A stretch of 5,736 nt of DNA from Acidimicrobiaceae bacterium (GTDB taxonomy: Bacteria; Actinomycetota; Acidimicrobiia; Acidimicrobiales; Palsa-688): NCBI GenBank assembly GCA_003156795.1, contig PMHU01000081.1:7048-12783 (forward strand). Direction: 5' to 3'. Below, piece by piece: positions 1-5,620 of the stretch (positions within the stretch are counted from its first letter, which is position 1; each line of letters begins with the position of its first letter). The notes under the pieces were generated by a model, which saw nothing but the letters and a program-made list of their open reading frames with translations, did not search any database and was not told the DNA's origin. A program made the translations under genes and the position numbers.

Positions 1-1
1 G

Positions 2-1069
2 TCCGTGCTCTCCGGCGGTGACGTCCTCGTGGTCGCCCTCCCGCTCTCGGACATGTACGGAACGCTCGACCGCCTGCTGGAAATCGAGCTCGCCGTGACT
101 GGAGGCGCCCTAGTGCTATCCGGCCTGATCGGATGGTGGCTCGTTCGTTTGGGCCTTCGCCCGTTGGCCGCTATCGAACGAACCGCAGCGACCGTCGCTC
201 AAGGCGAGCTCGGCCACCGCGTCCCCGGAGAGTCACCGAAGACTGAAGTCGGCCGCCTGGCCGCCGTTCTCAACTCGATGCTGGGTCGGATCGAGGGAGC
301 GTTTGCCGCGAGAGACGCCACCCTGGCAGACCTTCGCCGATCGGAGGGGACACTGCGGCAGTTTGTCTCCGACGCCTCCCACGAACTGAGGACCCCCCTG
401 GCTGCCGTGTCGGCGTATGCCGAGCTGTTCGAACGCGGCGCCGATCAACGCCCCGAAGACCTCGGTCGGGTAATGACTGGTATCCGCGCCGAGACGGCCC
501 GGATGGGCCAGCTCGTCGATGACCTTCTCCTTCTGGCCCGCATGGACGAAGGACGCCCGCTCGAACGGAGTCAGGTGGAGCTCGTCGCCCTCGCCGCCGA
601 AGCTGTCGATGCCGCGGCCACAGTGGGACCGGACTGGCCCGTCCGCTTGGAGGCGTCCGAGTCGGTCGAGGTGGTCGGAGATCGAGCTCGGCTGAGACAG
701 GTCATGGACAATCTTCTGTCCAACGTGCGGGCCCACACTCCGCCCGGGACGACGACCATCGTCCGAATCGATGCGTTCGACGACCGGTCGGTGTGCCAGG
801 TGTTGGACGACGGCCCCGGGATCCCACTCGACTTGGCCGAACGGATATTCGAGCGTTTCTACCGCGCCGATGCGTCGCGAACCCGCTCCAGCGGCGGATC
901 GGGGCTCGGGTTGTCCATCGTGGGGGCCATCGTGGCCGCTCACGGCGGAACGGTGACCGCGGCGCCGCGTGAGGGTGGAGGCAGCGTGTTCACGGTCACG
1001 CTTCCGCGAGGCCGCGGCCAGGTGGCATCGACGGAAGGCACGTCAGAAGCAGACGACCTCTCCGTCTGA
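2..1069 (+). CDS. HAMP-domain sensor histidine kinase, 5' end cut by the window
   Basis: Membrane sensor kinase of a two-component system: it autophosphorylates on His and passes the phosphate to a response regulator, probably OmpR-type and encoded upstream. Residues are numbered from the GTG at base 5. There is a membrane segment at about 29-50, a HAMP linker at about 50-103, and a HisKA domain with the H-box SHELRTPL (phospho-acceptor H126). The HATPase domain has an N-box (DNLLSN, N240), the D-box DDGPGIP (268-274), the F-box IFERFYRAD (281-289) and the G2-box GGSGLGLS (297-304). All catalytic boxes are intact. The reading frame is open to the window edge, and the usual first membrane segment and most of the sensor domain are missing. 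The GTG at base 5 is therefore almost certainly internal and the gene starts upstream. The stretch LLLLARMDEGRPLE resembles mycobacterial TrcS/TcrY-type kinases. The sensed signal cannot be told from this part. Confidence 0.95.
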   Translation, partial: SVLSGGDVLVVALPLSDMYGTLDRLLEIELAVTGGALVLSGLIGWWLVRLGLRPLAAIERTAATVAQGELGHRVPGESPKTEVGRLAAVLNSMLGRIEGAFAARDATLADLRRSEGTLRQFVSDASHELRTPLAAVSAYAELFERGADQRPEDLGRVMTGIRAETARMGQLVDDLLLLARMDEGRPLERSQVELVALAAEAVDAAATVGPDWPVRLEASESVEVVGDRARLRQVMDNLLSNVRAHTPPGTTTIVRIDAFDDRSVCQVLDDGPGIPLDLAERIFERFYRADASRTRSSGGSGLGLSIVGAIVAAHGGTVTAAPREGGGSVFTVTLPRGRGQVASTEGTSEADDLSV

Positions 1070-1071
1070 AA

Positions 1072-1089
1072 CTGTGCGGATCCGCACAG
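1072..1089. repeat. perfect 18-bp palindrome after the kinase stop
   Basis: CTGTGCGGATCCGCACAG is identical to its reverse complement and begins 2 bases after the TGA stop of the histidine kinase gene (1067-1069). As RNA it could form a 7-bp stem with a GATC loop, but no U-run follows, so it is not a classical intrinsic terminator. As DNA it could be an operator for a dimeric regulator. Its right arm overlaps the first CACAG-type repeat of the array at 1084-1112. Seen directly in the sequence; the function is inferred and open. Confidence 0.6.
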
Positions 1090-1112
1090 CGACCCCTCAG
1101 CCGGGACACAGG
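1084..1112 (+). promoter_or_regulatory. three 11-bp-phased CACAG-type heptamers, candidate OmpR/PhoB-family regulator site
   Basis: GCACAGC (1084-1090), CCTCAGC (1095-1101) and ACACAGG (1106-1112) start exactly 11 bases apart. Compared with TCACAGC, the mycobacterial PhoP half-site, they match at 6, 5 and 5 of 7 positions. An 11-bp period of direct repeats is typical of winged-helix OmpR/PhoB-family regulators. The array lies in the gap between the kinase gene and the GT2 gene, so it could control the glycosyltransferase pair. It is degenerate, so this call is tentative; the clean copy at 4151-4168 is what makes it plausible. Confidence 0.35.
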
Positions 1113-1134
1113 AGCCGAGTCCACGCTTGGAACC

Positions 1135-1974
1135 ATGTCCACTACTAAGGCCCCCGGCTACTCCGATGACGTCGAATTGGTTCGAGCCGCGGTCGAGATC
1201 GTCATCCCTGTCTTCAACGAAGAGGCCGACTTGGAGCCGAACATCCGCCATCTCCGCCAGTATCTCGACACCCGGTTTCCGCTGGCGACGGTCGTGACCA
1301 TCGCCGACAACGCGAGCACAGACGACACGTGGGTGGCGGCCCAGCGCCTGGCGCAGACCATCCCCGGAGTGAGGGCCGTCCACCTCGACGAGAAGGGGCG
1401 GGGTCGAGCCGTTAGGTACGTCTGGGAAAGGTCGGACGCGCTGGTCGTGGCGTACATGGACGTCGACCTCTCCACGGGACTCGACGCTCTCCTACCCCTT
1501 GTGGCGCCGCTCCTGTCCGGACACGCCGAGATGGCCATCGGCACCCGGCTGGCGCCTGGCGCGCGGGTGGAGCGGGGCTACAAACGTGGATTCATCTCCC
1601 GGTGCTACAACCTGATACTCCACGTCGCCCTTGGGAGCTCGTTCAGCGACGCCCAGTGTGGCTTCAAAGCCGTGAGGACCGACGTCGCCCGGGCGGTGCT
1701 CCCTCTTGTGGACGACAACGGCTGGTTCTTCGACACCGAGATGCTGATGATCGCCGACAACTCGGGACTGAGGATCCACGAGGTCGCCGTCGACTGGACC
1801 GACGATCCCGACTCCCGCGTGGACGTCGTCCGTACCGCGGCTGGCGACCTTAGGGGTGTCCTGCGGCTGATGCGGGCCGGGACCCGACGCCGTCGCCGGG
1901 CCGCGCCGGTCCGGTACCGACCTGCTCCGTTGCCGGTTCTGACCGGCTCGGCGATCGGCGAGGCCGTCCGATGA
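1135..1974 (+). CDS. family 2 glycosyltransferase, polyprenyl-phosphate sugar synthase type
   Basis: 279-residue GT-A-fold enzyme of the DPM1/ALG5-like branch of GT2. Known members transfer a hexose from a nucleotide sugar to a polyprenyl phosphate at the cytoplasmic face of the membrane. Visible motifs are the nucleotide-binding start EIVIPVFNEE (21-30), DNASTDDTW (58-66), EKGRGRAVR (86-94), the metal-binding DVD (109-111), SDAQCGFKAV (171-180) and WFFDTEML (197-204). The C-terminus is basic (RRRRR at 251-255) and has no membrane segment or fused GtrA domain, so the protein is probably soluble or peripheral. The ATG at 1135 has no convincing Shine-Dalgarno at normal distance: AGGAG at 1110-1114 is 20 bases away. 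The mRNA may therefore be leaderless. A TTG at 1177 is a weaker alternative start just before the conserved domain. The stop overlaps the start of the GT39 gene, implying translational coupling. The sugar (mannose, glucose or other) cannot be decided. Confidence 0.9.
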   Translation: MSTTKAPGYSDDVELVRAAVEIVIPVFNEEADLEPNIRHLRQYLDTRFPLATVVTIADNASTDDTWVAAQRLAQTIPGVRAVHLDEKGRGRAVRYVWERSDALVVAYMDVDLSTGLDALLPLVAPLLSGHAEMAIGTRLAPGARVERGYKRGFISRCYNLILHVALGSSFSDAQCGFKAVRTDVARAVLPLVDDNGWFFDTEMLMIADNSGLRIHEVAVDWTDDPDSRVDVVRTAAGDLRGVLRLMRAGTRRRRRAAPVRYRPAPLPVLTGSAIGEAVR

Positions 1975-4136
1975 CTTCGACCATTGCCGCCCCGGCCTCA
2001 CACCGAGACCTCGACGCGGCCGACCCCACGAAGTCGCGTGCCGGCCGGATCAAGCGGCTCTGGCGAGGCCGGGCCGGCGATCCGGCTTGGGTCCGCCCGG
2101 CCGTGCTCGCGCTGCTCGGCGGTACTGCTCTCTTGTACCTGTGGGGACTGGACGCGTCGGGCTGGGCCAACAGCTTCTACGCGGCCGCGGTGCAGGCCTC
2201 CACCAAGAGCTGGAAGGCCTTCTTCTACGGGTCGTTCGACTCGGCCAACTTCATCACCGTCGACAAGTCGCCGGGTTCGCTCTGGGTGATGGACCTTTCA
2301 GCTCGCATTTTCGGCTTGAACTCCTGGAGCATGCTCGTGCCCCAAGCGCTGGAAGGGGTGGCGACGGTCGGCGTCGTCTATCTCACCGTTCGCCGATGGT
2401 TCCCGCCGGCCGCGGGCATTGCGGCGGGCGTCATAACTGCGGTCACCCCAGTCGGCGCCCTCATGTTCCGCTACAACAACCCCGACGCCTTCATGGTTCT
2501 GCTGATAACGCTTTCGGCCTACGCCACGGTGCGCGCCGTCGAGGACGGCCGGACTCGCTGGATCGTGCTCGCCGGCTCGCTCATCGGGTTCGGGTTTCTC
2601 GCCAAGATGCTCCAAGCCATGCTCGTGGTGCCCGCCGTCGGCCTGGTCTACGTCGTGGCCGCGCCCGGTCCGCTCAGGCGCAGGATCCTTCAGCTTTTCT
2701 ATGGATTGCTGGCGCTGCTGGTGTCGGCCGGATGGTGGGTGGCGGCCGTGCAGCTGACGCCCGCCGCAGACCGGCCCTACATAGGCGGATCGCAGAACAA
2801 CAGCCTGTGGAACCTGATCTTCGGCTACAACGGTTTCGGGCGCCTGACCGGCAACGAGACCGGAAGCGTCGGCGGCGGAGGCGGCAGCGCGGGCAACTGG
2901 GGGCCGACCGGGCTCACCCGCTTGTTTGGCGCCGAGATGGGCACCCAGATCTCATGGGTCCTTCCTGCCGCCCTCATACTCATGGTGGCGGGCCTGTACG
3001 TCACCAGGCGAACGCCGAGGAACAACCAGGTACGCGCTTCCCTCCTCCTTTGGGGTGGCTGGCTGATCGTCACCGGCCTGGCTTTTAGCCTCGGGAAGGG
3101 CATCATCCACCCCTACTACACGGTGGCTCTGGCCCCGGCCATAGGTGCCCTCGTTGGGTCCGCCGGCTACCTCATGTGGGCGCATCGCGACCTCAAGCTG
3201 GCCCGCTCCGTGCTGGCGGCGGTAACGGCGACCACGGCCGTGTGGGCCTTCGTCCTTCTCGACCGCACCCCGCATTGGCTCCCGTGGCTTCGTGTCACGG
3301 TCCTGCTCTCCGGCGGTTTCGCCACCGTCGGGCTTCTCGCCTGGCCGTGGATCGGCCGCAGCGTCCGGGCGACGGTCGCCACGGGAGCCGTCCTGGCCGC
3401 CCTGGCCGCGCCGCTGGCGTACACCCTCGACACGGTCAACACAGCTCACTCGGGCGCCATCCCGACCGCGGGACCCGCTGGCGGATCCGTCGGCAGCGCT
3501 GGCGGCGGACCCGCCCGGGGTGCGACCCGCGCCGGGCTCGGGTTCCCGGGTGCCGGATCGACGGCCCCGGGTGGACTCGGCGGCGCCGGCGGATTCCCGG
3601 GAGGCGGGGCGCAAGGCAAACTCGGTGGTGGTTCGATCGGCAACGCCAACGGGGTCGGTGTCCCCTCCGCCGGATTCCCGACCGGGACGTCTCGCGCCGG
3701 TAGGGCCAGTGGCGGCGGAGCCGGCGGCCTGCTCGACGCCAGCCGGCCGAGCGCAGCGTTGACCAGACTGCTGTCCGACGGGGCGTCCAAGTACACGTGG
3801 ATCGCGGCCACGGTCGGAGCCAACGAAGCGGCCGGCTACCAACTGGCCACCGGGGACCCGGTGATGGCGATCGGAGGTTTCAACGGGACCGACCCCTACC
3901 CGACCCTCGCCGAGTTCGAGAAGCTCGTCCACGAAGGGAAGGTTCACTACTTCATCGCGGCCGGAACCGGCGCCAGCGCCGGCGGGCCCGGCCTGGGAGG
4001 AGGCGGCGCTGGGAACGCCGGGGCCGGGGGCAGCTCGATCTCCTCGGCCATCGAGACCTGGGTGACCAGTCATTACACCTCGACATCCATCGACGGGATC
4101 GCAATTTACGATCTCTCGGCGGCTGCCAGCTCGTAG
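1971..4136 (+). CDS. ArnT/YkcB-like family 39 glycosyltransferase with Gly-rich linker and C-terminal extracellular domain
   Basis: 721-residue polytopic membrane enzyme, GT-C fold. Family members move a sugar from a polyprenyl-phosphate donor to a protein, lipid or glycan acceptor on the outer side of the membrane. A basic cytoplasmic N-terminus is followed by about a dozen hydrophobic segments between residues 42 and 485. Family marks are D61 (WGLDASGWANSFY) in the first outer loop, the site of the catalytic Asp in this family; NFITVDKSPGSLWVMDLSAR (93-112), where DKSP replaces the commoner DKPP/DKTP; FRYNNPDAF (166-174); and HPYYTVALAPA (380-390). A Gly/Ala/Pro-rich linker (about 493-588) leads to a C-terminal domain of the YkcA/B type (about 590-717: YTWIAATVGANEAAGYQL, GGFNGTDPYPTL, VHYFIAAG, SIDGIAIYDL), interrupted by a second Gly-rich loop (665-688). 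The ATG overlaps the GT2 stop (ATGA), with GAGG at 1960-1963 at good spacing. The partner GT2 probably supplies the donor. The acceptor is unknown. Confidence 0.9.
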   Translation: MTSTIAAPASHRDLDAADPTKSRAGRIKRLWRGRAGDPAWVRPAVLALLGGTALLYLWGLDASGWANSFYAAAVQASTKSWKAFFYGSFDSANFITVDKSPGSLWVMDLSARIFGLNSWSMLVPQALEGVATVGVVYLTVRRWFPPAAGIAAGVITAVTPVGALMFRYNNPDAFMVLLITLSAYATVRAVEDGRTRWIVLAGSLIGFGFLAKMLQAMLVVPAVGLVYVVAAPGPLRRRILQLFYGLLALLVSAGWWVAAVQLTPAADRPYIGGSQNNSLWNLIFGYNGFGRLTGNETGSVGGGGGSAGNWGPTGLTRLFGAEMGTQISWVLPAALILMVAGLYVTRRTPRNNQVRASLLLWGGWLIVTGLAFSLGKGIIHPYYTVALAPAIGALVGSAGYLMWAHRDLKLARSVLAAVTATTAVWAFVLLDRTPHWLPWLRVTVLLSGGFATVGLLAWPWIGRSVRATVATGAVLAALAAPLAYTLDTVNTAHSGAIPTAGPAGGSVGSAGGGPARGATRAGLGFPGAGSTAPGGLGGAGGFPGGGAQGKLGGGSIGNANGVGVPSAGFPTGTSRAGRASGGGAGGLLDASRPSAALTRLLSDGASKYTWIAATVGANEAAGYQLATGDPVMAIGGFNGTDPYPTLAEFEKLVHEGKVHYFIAAGTGASAGGPGLGGGGAGNAGAGGSSISSAIETWVTSHYTSTSIDGIAIYDLSAAASS
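3447..3734 (+). other. sequence encoding the Gly-rich low-complexity linker of the GT39 protein
   Basis: Codes for residues 493-588 of the GT39 protein. It is almost entirely Gly, Ala, Pro, Ser and Thr with a few Arg, and lies between the last membrane segment and the C-terminal domain, so it is expected outside the cytoplasm. A short GFP motif recurs at residues 524-527 (GFPG), 541-544 (GFPG) and 568-571 (GFPT). It probably acts as a flexible spacer. The high GC here also opens long shadow reading frames on both strands. Confidence 0.8.
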
Positions 4137-4150
4137 AAATGGTGCGATAT

Positions 4151-4168
4151 TCACAGCCGGCTCACAGC
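4151..4168 (+). promoter_or_regulatory. exact PhoP-type direct repeat TCACAGC-N4-TCACAGC
   Basis: TCACAGC at 4151-4157 and again at 4162-4168, separated by CGGC, gives an 11-bp repeat period. This is identical to the consensus known for the Mycobacterium tuberculosis response regulator PhoP, an OmpR-family protein that binds as a head-to-tail dimer. The box lies in the intergenic gap, 72 bases before the chosen start of the oxidoreductase gene, a normal place for an activator site. I see no strong -10 hexamer downstream, which fits an activator-dependent promoter. That the partner regulator of the kinase at the window start binds here is an inference. Confidence 0.6.
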
Positions 4169-4231
4169 GAACCCTTCGCCAATGTTCAGGGCCTGAGCCC
4201 ATCCTGGCCTGGTGTGAGCGCCATGATGGAC

Positions 4232-4235
4232 GGAG
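4232..4235 (+). promoter_or_regulatory. ribosome binding site that fixes the oxidoreductase start
   Basis: GGAG, five bases before the ATG at 4241. The other in-frame ATGs (4139, 4223, 4226) have no comparable Shine-Dalgarno at the right distance, so 4241 is preferred. Confidence 0.65.
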
Positions 4236-4240
4236 CTGAG

Positions 4241-5596
4241 ATGCAATCCACCCCGCCGACCGTCCCGGCCCGCCGCCCGCCGCGCCCCAATCATCGTGCG
4301 GTCGATGCCGCAGCCGTCGCAGTCGGCCTGGGCATGGGTGCGTGCGTAGCGCTGGCCGTAACCGCGGAAACCAGCAGCGCCCTGTCGGCCCCCGGCGGCT
4401 GGGCGACATTCGGGGGCCGGTTGGCCGGGCTTACTGGCACCTATCTGCTGCTGATCATGCTCCTCCTCATCGCCCGTATACCTGTGATCGAGAGGACCGT
4501 CGGGCAGGACCGTCTGCTGCGCTGGCACCGTCGTTTGGGCCAGTGGCCCATCTACCTACTGACCGCCCACGCTTTGCTGATCACCCTCGGGTACGCCGAG
4601 CAGGCCAAGACAGGGGTGTGGCACGAGTTCACCATCTTGGTTGGGTCCTATGCCGACGTGCTCATGGCCATAGTTGCGTACGGCTTGTTGGTCACCGCAG
4701 CCGTCACTTCCATCAGAGCGGCCCGTCGGCGCATTCGCTACGAGACATGGTGGGCGATCCACCTCTACGTGTACCTCGCCCTGGCCCTGGCCTTCTCGCA
4801 CCAGCTCGCCAACGGCGCTTCGTTCGTCGGCCACCCCCTCACGCGCGCCATGTGGGTGGCGTTGTGGGTGGCCACAGCCGGAACCGTCGTGATCTTCCGA
4901 GTGGTGCTGCCACTGGCCCGCAGCGCCTGGCACGACCTCCGAGTTGTCGGCGTTCACGAGGAAGCCCCCGGGGTGATGTCGATCGTTTGCTCCGGCCGCA
5001 ACGTGGAAGGCTTGGTGGTAGCCGGAGGGCAGTTTTTCCAGTGGCGCTTTCTGGCCAGAGGCATGTGGTGGCAGGCCCATCCCTACTCTTTGTCGGCCAT
5101 GCCCAAGTCGCCCTACCTCCGCGTCACAGTCAAAGCCGCCGGCGATCATTCCCGGAGGCTGACCCGCCTCCCAATCGGAACGCGCGTTGCAATCGAAGGG
5201 CCCTACGGAGCTTTCACCCGCCACGCCCGCAACACCAACAAGGTGTTGCTGCTCGGCGTGGGCGTTGGGATCACACCGATTCGGGCCCTGCTCGAGGACA
5301 TGGACCCGTGGGTGGACGTGACAGTGGTGACCCGGGCTTCCAGTGTCGAAGATCTGATATTCCGCGACGAGATCCGTTCCCTGGTGACGAACCGGGGCGG
5401 GCAGCTGCACGAACTCGTCGGGTCGCGGCGCGCCCATCCCCTCGATCAGCGCCATCTACGCCGACTGGTGCCTGACGTCGCTCAGCGGGATGTATACGTG
5501 TGCGGTCCCGCAGATTTTGGCGACGCCTTGGTCGCAACCTGCCGCCGTCTCGGTGTCCCAGACGACCGCATCCACCGCGAGCAATTCGCTTTCTAG
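4241..5596 (+). CDS. ferric-reductase-like di-heme membrane oxidoreductase with FAD and NAD(P)H domains
   Basis: 451-residue flavocytochrome of the ferric reductase/NADPH oxidase superfamily. It would take electrons from cytoplasmic NAD(P)H through FAD and two b-hemes across the membrane. About six membrane segments lie at residues 22-42, 60-80, 102-118, 135-158, 172-188 and 203-224. Two His pairs suit two hemes: H96/H110 (WHRRLG, TAHALL) and H174/H187 (AIHLYV, FSHQLA). The FAD domain has HPYSLS (280-285) and GPYGAF (320-325). The NAD(P) domain has LLLGVGVGITPIRALL (336-351) and YVCGP (419-423), and the chain ends in the typical EQFAF. All expected binding motifs are present. The frame is open upstream into the GT39 gene, but ATG 4241 has the best ribosome binding site and gives a normal N-terminus. 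The next gene looks like an FMN-binding protein 24 bases on, so that protein, rather than free ferric iron, may receive the electrons. The physiological acceptor is inferred, not shown. Confidence 0.92.
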   Translation: MQSTPPTVPARRPPRPNHRAVDAAAVAVGLGMGACVALAVTAETSSALSAPGGWATFGGRLAGLTGTYLLLIMLLLIARIPVIERTVGQDRLLRWHRRLGQWPIYLLTAHALLITLGYAEQAKTGVWHEFTILVGSYADVLMAIVAYGLLVTAAVTSIRAARRRIRYETWWAIHLYVYLALALAFSHQLANGASFVGHPLTRAMWVALWVATAGTVVIFRVVLPLARSAWHDLRVVGVHEEAPGVMSIVCSGRNVEGLVVAGGQFFQWRFLARGMWWQAHPYSLSAMPKSPYLRVTVKAAGDHSRRLTRLPIGTRVAIEGPYGAFTRHARNTNKVLLLGVGVGITPIRALLEDMDPWVDVTVVTRASSVEDLIFRDEIRSLVTNRGGQLHELVGSRRAHPLDQRHLRRLVPDVAQRDVYVCGPADFGDALVATCRRLGVPDDRIHREQFAF

Positions 5597-5605
5597 CCGG
5601 GCCAC

Positions 5606-5609
5606 GGAG
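5606..5609 (+). promoter_or_regulatory. probable ribosome binding site of the last gene
   Basis: GGAG within the purine-rich stretch GGAGAAGAG (5606-5614), 11 bases before the GTG at 5621. It lies inside the 24-base gap after the oxidoreductase stop, with no room for a separate promoter, so the two genes are probably cotranscribed. Confidence 0.5.
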
Positions 5610-5620
5610 AAGAGCACCAC

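Noticed and set aside
5..7. GTG at base 5 as the true start of the histidine kinase.
   Set aside because: The frame is open to the window edge, no ribosome binding site can be seen, and the usual first membrane segment and sensor domain would be missing.
1072..1089. Reading the palindrome as an intrinsic terminator.
   Set aside because: The stem is 7 bp but is followed by CGACCCCTCAG with no U-run, so it is listed as a palindrome of open function.
2087..3088. Open frame of 333 codons on the + strand in another frame of the GT39 gene.
   Set aside because: Arg-rich translation without motifs. The overlapping frame encodes well-conserved membrane and catalytic segments.
4186..4200. Small inverted repeats (TCAGG-G-CCTGA and GGGC-N4-GCCC) in the gap before the oxidoreductase gene.
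   Set aside because: The two overlap and exclude each other, the stems are only 4-5 bp, and no U-run follows. Such hairpins are expected by chance at this GC content.
3797..4240. N-terminal extension of the oxidoreductase frame back into the GT39 gene, or a start at ATG 4139 or 4223.
   Set aside because: The extension is Arg-rich and family-unlike. A start at 4139 would put the PhoP-type box inside the coding region, and only ATG 4241 has a well-spaced GGAG.
2952..4409. Long open frame of 485 codons on the minus strand across the GT39 gene.
   Set aside because: Its product is low-complexity, rich in Arg, Gly and Pro, with no recognisable domain. It is the antisense shadow of a GC-rich gene with clear family motifs on the + strand.
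4342..5475. Open frame of 377 codons on the + strand overlapping the oxidoreductase gene.
   Set aside because: Arg/Pro/His-rich shadow. The true frame contains the heme, FAD and NAD(P)H motifs.
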